Shown here piece by piece: positions 8,141 through 14,013 of a stretch of 19,115 nt of DNA. The stretch covers positions 1 through 19,115 of the forward strand of contig PWZG01000311.1 in assembly GCA_003567575.1 (NCBI GenBank), in the 5' to 3' direction. The position numbers and the translations under genes are program-made. Source of the DNA: PVC group bacterium. GTDB taxonomy: Bacteria > Verrucomicrobiota > Kiritimatiellia > CAIKKV01 > PXCX01. Under the pieces are notes generated by a model, which did not search any database, was not told where the DNA came from, and saw nothing but the letters and a program-made list of their open reading frames with translations. Each line of letters starts with the position of its first letter. Position 1 is the stretch's first letter.

Positions 8141-9358
8141 ATGAACCTCCTGTTTTTGAGTCCTCACGTACCGCATGCGCAGGTCGTCAGCGGATCGATC
8201 ATCATTTACCATCGTATTCGCCTGCTGGCGCAACGCGGACACCGCATCGGGCTGGCCGTCTTTGCCAACGAACACGAAACGCCGTATCTTGACGAGCTGC
8301 GTGAATACGTCAGCGAAATCAACTGGCTTAAACCGCCCCGTCGCGGACGCCGCCACTCCATGACAGGTTGCCTTTTCTGTCGGCTTCCCAAACCTTTTTG
8401 CGCCTGTCGATCATCCGAGATGCACCGTCTGGTCGGTCAAATGGTTGAACGCTCGAAATATGAAGTTGCCATCGCCGAATTCACACCCATGGGCCAATAC
8501 CTGTATCACAATCCTTTCCTGCCGGCGGTACGACGCGTCATTTCATGTCATAGCTGCCTCAGCCAGTCCGTACGCCGGGCGCTACGGGTTACCGACAACC
8601 ATCCGCTGCACAAACTGATGCTGCGATTGCGACTGCCCGCCTTAACACGGCTCGAGTTCGCCATGTACCGAAGCGCCGATCTGGTGCTGGCGCTGACGCC
8701 ACAGGAAAAAACAGCGTTGCTGCAACAGGCGCCGAATCTGCCCGTGGCGGTCATTCCCTACGGCGTCGACATCGCACCGTTCGACTACCAGCGCCAGATT
8801 CGCCTCAACAAGGGGCGAACGGGCGTGCAACGCATTATTTTCACAGGGTATTTCCGTAATGACCAAAACCGCGATGCCGTCATATGGTTCAACAACAATG
8901 TCTGGCCGCTCCTGAAAAAAAAGCATCCGAAACTGGAATGCTATATCGTCGGCCGCAGTCCCACGTCGGAAATACGCGCGCTGCCTCGCTACGACAACAA
9001 GATCGTCGTCACCGGCGAAGTAGACGACTTGGCGCCGTATCTTGCACAATCCGATGTTTACGTCTGCCCCGTACGGCTCGGCGCCGGATTCCGCGGGCGA
9101 ATTCTCCAAGCCATGGCGGCCGGCGTACCGGTGGTGACAACGACCCTGGGATCGGAAGGCATACCGGTGCAAACCGGAAGCAACATCGTGGTGGCCGACA
9201 CGCCCGACTTGCAAGTCGCCGGCATCAGCCTGCTTTTAACCGATCCCGAGTATCGCAGGCGTATCGCCGACAACGCGTTCGAAATGGTTTCCCGACGGTT
9301 CGCCTGGAACAACGTCGTCATGCCGCTCGAACGCGAATTGCAACGGCTCATCCGATAA
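8141..9358 (+). CDS. GT4-like glycosyltransferase
   Basis: This 405-residue GT-B-fold protein starts MNLLFLSPHVPHAQVVSGSI, typical of nucleotide-sugar glycosyltransferases acting on a cell-surface glycan or glycoprotein. The C-terminal half has the usual elements: VAVIPYGVDIAPF, IIFTGYFRNDQNRDAVIWF, LECYIVGRSPTSEI and VVTGEVDDLAPYLAQSDVYV. It ends with VRLGAGFRGRILQAMAAGVP followed by VVTTTLGSEGI, the acidic-site region of this clade. In this clade RGKILQA...G.PVV...GAEG replaces the classical EX7E look. No signal peptide is present. The N-terminal domain carries an unusual cysteine cluster (C77, C80, C87, C89). The gene starts 7 bases after the thiolation gene and has no clear ribosome site of its own. 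Donor and acceptor sugars are unknown; glycosylation of a pilin would fit the neighbours but is inference. Confidence 0.85.
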   Translation: MNLLFLSPHVPHAQVVSGSIIIYHRIRLLAQRGHRIGLAVFANEHETPYLDELREYVSEINWLKPPRRGRRHSMTGCLFCRLPKPFCACRSSEMHRLVGQMVERSKYEVAIAEFTPMGQYLYHNPFLPAVRRVISCHSCLSQSVRRALRVTDNHPLHKLMLRLRLPALTRLEFAMYRSADLVLALTPQEKTALLQQAPNLPVAVIPYGVDIAPFDYQRQIRLNKGRTGVQRIIFTGYFRNDQNRDAVIWFNNNVWPLLKKKHPKLECYIVGRSPTSEIRALPRYDNKIVVTGEVDDLAPYLAQSDVYVCPVRLGAGFRGRILQAMAAGVPVVTTTLGSEGIPVQTGSNIVVADTPDLQVAGISLLLTDPEYRRRIADNAFEMVSRRFAWNNVVMPLERELQRLIR

Positions 9359-9369
9359 CAAACAACATC

Positions 9370-9374
9370 GAGGA
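9370..9374 (+). promoter_or_regulatory. Ribosome binding site fixing the aminotransferase start
   Basis: GAGGA lies 10 bases before the ATG at 9385. It supports this start over the longer upstream-open frame, which would overlap 475 bases of the glycosyltransferase. Confidence 0.6.
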
Positions 9375-9384
9375 ACATTTCTCC

Positions 9385-10434
9385 ATGAGAGACAAAACAG
9401 TATCCGTGCAGAAGGTCGTGTCGCAACCCGCTGTCCGCCAAACGCCGCGTCGCAACCAGTCCATCCCTCATGTGGCCGCCGCCGCATATCTCAAGCGACT
9501 TGAGTGTGGGAAACAAGCCTACCAGGACAACTACTACGCCATGTACACCAGCGTCGCGGACGCCATCGTCACCGACCCGCGCCTGATGACGGTGCCTTTC
9601 GACGATCACATGGTCCATCGCGGCGACGGCGTGTTCGAGGTGTTCCTGTGCCGCGATGGCGCCCTTTATAACCTCCACGCACACCTCGACAGGTTGGAAA
9701 TGTCGGCTCGGGCATTGCAACTGCCGTTGCCCATCGATCGCGAGGCGATCGTCGGCTGCATCATGCAGACCGTGCATACCGGCGGGCAGCGCGACTGCAC
9801 CGTGCGTTTGAACCTATCGCGCGGGCCCGGCGGATTCAGCGCCAACCCTTCCGAGACAGTTGCGCCGCAAATCTATATCGTCGCTTATCGACAGCCGACG
9901 CCGTTCATGCAACAACGCAACGCCGGCGCAACCGCCGCCGTCTACTCGAAACCGCTGCGCCATTTTACCCGGCCCGTCATTAAAAGTTGCAACTATCTTT
10001 TCAACGTCATGATGAAACTCGAAGCCGCCGCGCTCGGTGTCGATTTCACGATTGCCAAGGATAAAAACGGTTTTCTCGCCGAAGGCGCCACTGAAAGTCT
10101 TGCATGCGTTACGCGACGCGGCGACCTGCTTTTCCCGCGACCGCGATATATTCTGAGGGGAACCACCGCCGCCCGCGCGAAATCGCTGGCTCGCGCCTTG
10201 GTCCGCAACCGCATGCTGCGCAGCATCCGTCAGACCGACATATCGCTGCCGACGGCACAATCCGCCGCCGAACTCTTTCTGCTCGGGACAACCATAACCG
10301 TCGCCCCCGTAACCGAACTCAACAAGCGTCCCATCGGAAACGGCCAACCCGGCCCCATCGCCGCCGCCCTCTCCAAGGCGCTCGAACACGATATCAGCGC
10401 CAACCCGGCCCTAAGCATCCCCGTATGGAGATAA
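9385..10434 (+). CDS. Class IV PLP-dependent aminotransferase (BCAT/D-amino-acid aminotransferase/ADC lyase fold)
   Basis: This 349-residue enzyme has the fold-type IV signature. FDDHMVHRGDGVFEVFLCRD near residue 73 is followed by LHAHLDRLEMSARALQLPLP. IKSCNYLFNVMMKLEA holds the likely PLP lysine K200, and LAEGATESLACV is the phosphate-side segment that usually reads E.s..N; here the Asn is Leu. FLLGTTITVAPVTEL matches the glycine/threonine phosphate-binding loop near the C-terminus. The family includes branched-chain aminotransferase, D-alanine aminotransferase and aminodeoxychorismate lyase, and the substrate is not clear. The first 70 residues, basic then Tyr-rich (QAYQDNYYAMYTS), extend past the usual start. 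The ATG at 9385 has GAGGA at 9370-9374; the open frame continues upstream, but only by overlapping the glycosyltransferase out of frame. It is the last gene of the operon. Confidence 0.87.
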   Translation: MRDKTVSVQKVVSQPAVRQTPRRNQSIPHVAAAAYLKRLECGKQAYQDNYYAMYTSVADAIVTDPRLMTVPFDDHMVHRGDGVFEVFLCRDGALYNLHAHLDRLEMSARALQLPLPIDREAIVGCIMQTVHTGGQRDCTVRLNLSRGPGGFSANPSETVAPQIYIVAYRQPTPFMQQRNAGATAAVYSKPLRHFTRPVIKSCNYLFNVMMKLEAAALGVDFTIAKDKNGFLAEGATESLACVTRRGDLLFPRPRYILRGTTAARAKSLARALVRNRMLRSIRQTDISLPTAQSAAELFLLGTTITVAPVTELNKRPIGNGQPGPIAAALSKALEHDISANPALSIPVWR

Positions 10435-10458
10435 CAGGAAAAATCCGCGGGAAAGAGC

Positions 10459-10487
10459 TTGACAACTCCATCCCGGATTGTTATCGT
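10459..10487 (+). promoter_or_regulatory. Sigma70-type promoter for serC
   Basis: TTGACA (10459-10464, perfect consensus) is followed after exactly 17 bases by TATCGT (10482-10487, four of six). Transcription would start near 10494 and leave a leader of about 70 bases before the serC ATG. This separates serC and the PAS gene from the pilus-type operon. The rest of the 130-base gap shows no clear terminator or riboswitch. Confidence 0.6.
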
Positions 10488-10552
10488 TTGAATTCGATTT
10501 AAGGTATTCAGAGACATTGGCGAAGGCTGGCTTAACTCGCGGCCGGCAAGAC

Positions 10553-10557
10553 GGAGG
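10553..10557 (+). promoter_or_regulatory. Ribosome binding site of serC
   Basis: A strong GGAGG with a 7-base spacer to the ATG at 10565 identifies that codon as the start. It excludes a longer in-frame reading from a TTG at 10478 that would run through the promoter. Confidence 0.8.
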
Positions 10558-10564
10558 ATCCGAA

Positions 10565-11659
10565 ATGGCACGTGTTTACAACTTTGGCGCCGGCCCTTGC
10601 ACGCTACCGCTGGAAGTCCTGGAAGAAGCCCAGCGGGAATTTCTCGATTACCGGGGTATCGGCATGTCAATCATGGAATGCAGCCATCGCGGTAAAGCAT
10701 ACCAGGCCGTCCACGACGAAGCCATGAATAATCTGCGGCAACTGCTGCATTTACCTCAGGATTATGCACTGATGCTGCTGCCGGGCGGAGCTTCTATGCA
10801 ATTTGCAATGGTGCCGCTTAATCTGGCAAGCGCGGACGCCACCGCCGATTACACCCTGACCGGTTCCTGGGCAGCTAAAGCCGCCAAGGAAGCCGCCAAA
10901 ATATGCCGCGTCCACGCCGCCGCGGACACATCCCTTGCACAACCGGCGCGCATGCCAGAACCAGAGGATATCCGATCGTCGGGAAACGCCGCATACCTGC
11001 ACCTGACGTCAAACGAAACCATCGACGGCACACAATGGAAAGACTTCCCAAACGCCGATATTCCAGTGGTTGCCGATATGTCCTCGGATATTTTGTCGCG
11101 CCCGCTGGACATCAGCCGTTTCGACTTGATTTACGCCGGCGCACAAAAAAATCTTGGACCGGCGGGCGTTGCCCTCGTAGCCGTACGCCGCGAACTGGCG
11201 GAACGGGCGCCCAAATCGCTGCCGTCCATGTTGCGCTACCAAAACCATATCGACAACGATTCCATGCTGAATACGCCGCCGTCTTTCCCTGTCTACATGC
11301 TCATGCTCGTCACTCGCTGGATATTGAAAACCGGTCTGGAAAATATCTGGCGTCAAAACCGCGATAAATCCCGGTTACTCTATCAGGAAATAGACCGCGA
11401 CAATTTTTACAGGGGAACCGCTCACGCGCAATACCGTTCAGAAATGAACGTTACCTTCCGTTTGCCGTCCGAAGCATTGGAAAAGCAATTCGTCACGGAA
11501 GCCGAAACACAGGGATTGCACGCGCTTAAAGGGCATCGCTCCGTCGGGGGAATCCGCGCCTCCATCTACAACGCATTCCCCCTCGAGGGCGTAAAAAAAC
11601 TATGCCTGTTCATGTCCGAATTCAGAAACCGTAACGCCGCCGAAAGCATGCCCGGATGA
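10565..11659 (+). CDS. serC: Phosphoserine aminotransferase
   Basis: This 364-residue PLP enzyme converts 3-phosphohydroxypyruvate and glutamate to phosphoserine in L-serine synthesis; the same family also acts in pyridoxal phosphate synthesis. The N-terminus MARVYNFGAGPCTLPLEVLE and the GIGMSIMECSHRGKAY segment are diagnostic. LLPGGASMQFAMVPLNL is the cofactor phosphate region, and VVADMSSDILSRPLD carries the cofactor-ring aspartate. YAGAQKNLGPAG holds the Schiff-base lysine K195. HRSVGGIRASIYNAFP near the end binds the substrate carboxylate and phosphate. Length agrees with bacterial SerC (about 360). It has its own promoter and a strong ribosome site, and its stop overlaps the PAS gene start as ATGA. 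No serA or serB is in the window. Confidence 0.95.
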   Translation: MARVYNFGAGPCTLPLEVLEEAQREFLDYRGIGMSIMECSHRGKAYQAVHDEAMNNLRQLLHLPQDYALMLLPGGASMQFAMVPLNLASADATADYTLTGSWAAKAAKEAAKICRVHAAADTSLAQPARMPEPEDIRSSGNAAYLHLTSNETIDGTQWKDFPNADIPVVADMSSDILSRPLDISRFDLIYAGAQKNLGPAGVALVAVRRELAERAPKSLPSMLRYQNHIDNDSMLNTPPSFPVYMLMLVTRWILKTGLENIWRQNRDKSRLLYQEIDRDNFYRGTAHAQYRSEMNVTFRLPSEALEKQFVTEAETQGLHALKGHRSVGGIRASIYNAFPLEGVKKLCLFMSEFRNRNAAESMPG

Positions 11660-12894
11660 AAGCACCAAACGGAAACGTATCGCGGACAACTGACGACCGA
11701 TTCACGACCACGATGCGGATCGAGATTTCGCCCGAGGAACTTCGCCGGGAAGTGGGTCAAGTCGGCGCGCCGCAGACAGCCATCCGCCGACACGACAGCA
11801 AGCGTATCCGAACCGTTCGCAAGACGAAAAGCGGCAAGCTTGCCGGCAACCGGCATGCGGTTGTCCGCGACCCCAATTTTCAGCAATTATTTCAAAGTGT
11901 CTACGACGCAGCCGTCATTACCGATCCCCGTGGCGATATCCTGGATGCCAATACACGGGCGGAAGAGTTTTTCAACAGCGAGCGCCGTGAATTCGTTAGG
12001 TTTAACGTACTGGATTTGATTTCCGGCGCCGACGAATCGCTCATCAATACCTTGCGCACGAATCTTGAAAGCGACCGCTTTACACTGATTGAGGCGTATT
12101 GTCAACGATTTGACGGCTCACTTTTCCCTTCCGAGATTTCGGTCAACCGCCTTCGATTGACGGGTCAGGATTACCTGTGTTTTTTCGTCCGCGACATAAC
12201 GGTGCGCCGGCAAACGGAAGAACGGGTGCGAATTGTTCACAAAGCGATCCACAACGCGGGCAACGGCATTGCCATAACGGATATTGATGGGCGTCTGGAA
12301 TACATTAACCCTGCCATGGTACGGTTATGGAAATATACCGGGGAAGCACAATTGATACATCGCCGGATTCATGATCTCTGGTTTGATGACACGGATGTTA
12401 CAGGGATGATAAAGCAAGTTCAGGAAGGCGAATCATGGACCGGCACGCTCAAGGCGCGATTGAGTGATGGCAATATCATGCCGTTGCAGGTATCCGCAAC
12501 GGCCAACCAAGATGCCGACGATCAATTGGCAGGAATGGTTTTTTCATTCGTCGATGTCAGCGATCGCATCCGGGTCGAGGAAATGGCGCGCGAAGCCGAG
12601 CGGCAACGGATCATGCTCGAAAGCATCGGCAGCGCCTGCCATCATCTTGGGCAACCCGCGACGGTTCTGCTGTCCAGTCTGGGGATAATGCATAAACGCG
12701 AATCAAAGATCGACGAAGAAATGCGCCTACTTCTGCATCAGGGTCTTGAATCCGCCGAAAAACTACGCACCATCCTACACCGTCTCAACCGGATCAACGA
12801 ATATCGGACGATCCAGTACCTCGACGACCCGACGATGGATCCTTCCGCCACCGGCGATAGAATCATTCAACTTGAACCATCGTTAGTGCCTTAA
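11656..12894 (+). CDS. Two-PAS signalling protein with kinase-type dimerisation helix but no ATPase domain
   Basis: This 412-residue soluble protein has a basic, probably disordered N-terminus (1-70). PAS domain 1 (about 72-190) includes AAVITDPRGDILDANTRAEEF and ends FFVRDITVRRQTEER. PAS domain 2 (about 195-305) includes GNGIAITDIDGRLEYINPAM and ends VFSFVDVSDRIRVEE. A DHp-like helix follows with ACHHLGQPATVLLSSLGIM, where H329 aligns with the phospho-accepting His of HisKA kinases of the H-E-x-x-Q-P type. The residue after it is His rather than the usual acidic residue. The protein stops about 80 residues later, with no N, G1 or G2 boxes. It may be a phosphotransfer or dimer partner, or an inactive kinase remnant kept for sensing. 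Its ATG overlaps the serC stop, so the two are co-translated; an ATG at 11713 is an alternative start. Confidence 0.82.
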   Translation: MKAPNGNVSRTTDDRFTTTMRIEISPEELRREVGQVGAPQTAIRRHDSKRIRTVRKTKSGKLAGNRHAVVRDPNFQQLFQSVYDAAVITDPRGDILDANTRAEEFFNSERREFVRFNVLDLISGADESLINTLRTNLESDRFTLIEAYCQRFDGSLFPSEISVNRLRLTGQDYLCFFVRDITVRRQTEERVRIVHKAIHNAGNGIAITDIDGRLEYINPAMVRLWKYTGEAQLIHRRIHDLWFDDTDVTGMIKQVQEGESWTGTLKARLSDGNIMPLQVSATANQDADDQLAGMVFSFVDVSDRIRVEEMAREAERQRIMLESIGSACHHLGQPATVLLSSLGIMHKRESKIDEEMRLLLHQGLESAEKLRTILHRLNRINEYRTIQYLDDPTMDPSATGDRIIQLEPSLVP

Positions 12895-12951
12895 ACTCAC
12901 GAAACCGGCATGAAAAACAAGAAAACCGTTAGCCGTTCACTCGCGTGATCT

Positions 12952-12984
12952 CCCTCTCCCTCTGGGAGAGGGCCGGGGTGAGGG
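12952..12984. repeat. REP-like palindromic intergenic repeat
   Basis: CCCTCTCCC (12952-12960), a 3-base loop TCT, and GGGAGAGGG (12964-12972) form a perfect 9-base-pair hairpin. It is followed by a G-rich arm, CCGGGGTGAGGG (12973-12984). I recognise this overall pattern from memory as a very widespread dispersed intergenic repeat in many bacterial genomes. It sits between the PAS gene and the NagB-like gene. It could also act as a weak terminator, but there is no T-run after the stem. The rest of 12895-13025 holds nothing else I can name. Confidence 0.7.
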
Positions 12985-13013
12985 TTGGCGAAGCCATTAT
13001 AACAATAAACTTC

Positions 13014-13018
13014 AGGAG
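13014..13018 (+). promoter_or_regulatory. Ribosome binding site of the NagB-like gene
   Basis: AGGAG with a 7-base spacer to the ATG at 13026. This rules out a longer reading from a GTG at 12945 that would translate the REP-like repeat. Confidence 0.8.
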
Positions 13019-13025
13019 ATCGAAT

Positions 13026-13967
13026 ATGAGCTCGGAATTCAATTTCACGCCCGCCGATTTTTGCCCCATCAAGGATCGCGCATTACTGGCGCGCCTGGCC
13101 GCAATGACACGGGAGGAAATCGAAAACCATCCGAACCCTGATGTCAACATACGTATTCTGCCGAATTCCGGCGTCGTTACGCTTGCGGAAAAATTTCTCG
13201 GCATCAAGGAATCTTTTGAGCAGAACAAACGCTTTTCCACCATTTTCGGCAATCCGAATCCCTCAACGCACATGGCCCTCGCTGAACTGATCAACCGGCA
13301 TCGTGTCAGTTGCCGTAATTGCGTGTTTGTTACCATGGACGAATGGGCCGACGAAAACGGCAATATCGCCCCGGATACTTACCAGGCGGGGTTCACCTAT
13401 TCGTTCATGAAATATTTCATCAATAAAATCGAGCCGGATCTGCGTCCGCCACCGGAAAACGTGTTGGTTCCCACCAACGAAAACATCTCTCACTTCTCCG
13501 ATCTGATCGACGAAAAAACCGGCGGCGGCATTGATTATTTCACCTCCGGACCCGGCTGGGCCGGACACATCGCCTTCATCGATCCCACCGATGATTATAC
13601 CCAGGTAGACTCTATGGAAGAATACCTGGAACAACCGGCCAGAATCGTTACGCTGCATCCGTTGACCATTGCGCAGAATTCGCTGCATGGCGTCTTCGGT
13701 TGTTCCGGGAATGTCGGCAATGTGCCTCCCAAGGCAGCGACCATCGGACCGCGCGACGTTCTGCATGCCAGGAAACGGGTTGAAAACCACGGGCTGACCA
13801 CGATGGGAACCTTCTCTTCCTGGCAACGCATGACGTCGCGGTTGATCACGCACGGTCCCGTCACTCCGATGGTGCCCGGTTCCATCTACCAGTTGCTGCC
13901 CTGCACCATCTTTATCGATCCAGCCATTGCGCAACCGATCGAATGTCTGGAACTTACCGGGTATTGA
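13026..13967 (+). CDS. NagB/SugarP-isomerase-like protein (glucosamine-6-phosphate deaminase homologue)
   Basis: This 313-residue protein is related to glucosamine-6-phosphate deaminase/isomerase, which converts GlcN6P to fructose-6-phosphate and ammonia. It is longer than classical NagB (about 266). Visible family elements are the NPSTHMALAELI helix and FVTMDEWADE with D105, which aligns with the proton-transfer Asp of NagB. GPGWAGHIAFIDP aligns with the NagB segment G..DGHIAFNEP. There the ring-opening His is kept (H181), but the Asp two residues before it is Ala (A179) and the later Glu is Asp (D186). VTPMVPGSIYQLLPCTIFID gives the C-terminal strand. The altered residues suggest a changed reaction or substrate, so the gene symbol is withheld. 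It lies 46 bases upstream of the giant P-loop gene and is probably co-transcribed with it. Confidence 0.75.
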   Translation: MSSEFNFTPADFCPIKDRALLARLAAMTREEIENHPNPDVNIRILPNSGVVTLAEKFLGIKESFEQNKRFSTIFGNPNPSTHMALAELINRHRVSCRNCVFVTMDEWADENGNIAPDTYQAGFTYSFMKYFINKIEPDLRPPPENVLVPTNENISHFSDLIDEKTGGGIDYFTSGPGWAGHIAFIDPTDDYTQVDSMEEYLEQPARIVTLHPLTIAQNSLHGVFGCSGNVGNVPPKAATIGPRDVLHARKRVENHGLTTMGTFSSWQRMTSRLITHGPVTPMVPGSIYQLLPCTIFIDPAIAQPIECLELTGY

Positions 13968-14001
13968 TCCGGGGCGACGACATCGCAACTCATGTTCACT
14001 T

Positions 14002-14006
14002 GGAGA
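14002..14006 (+). promoter_or_regulatory. Ribosome binding site of the giant P-loop protein
   Basis: GGAGA with a 7-base spacer to the ATG at 14014. It favours this start over a TTG at 13927, which would overlap the NagB-like gene out of frame. Confidence 0.75.
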
Positions 14007-14013
14007 CAACCCC

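Noticed and set aside
8884..9384. N-terminal extension of the aminotransferase frame
   Set aside because: It would overlap the glycosyltransferase in another frame by 475 bases, and a ribosome site marks the ATG at 9385.
8642..9777. Minus-strand open frames (8642-9214, 9058-9777) opposite the glycosyltransferase and aminotransferase
   Set aside because: Both true genes have clear motifs; these frames span the junction of two genes and carry no recognisable features.
10478..10564. Longer serC start at a TTG
   Set aside because: It would translate through the -10 box of the predicted promoter. GGAGG directly precedes the ATG at 10565, which gives the canonical SerC N-terminus.
12910..12948. 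Twelve-codon open frame starting MKNKKTVSRS
   Set aside because: It has no ribosome site, a simple Lys-rich composition and no reason to think it is translated. A similar A-rich stretch near 19025 looks like chance.
12945..13025. Longer start for the NagB-like gene
   Set aside because: The extension would translate the REP-like palindrome; a good ribosome site supports the ATG at 13026.
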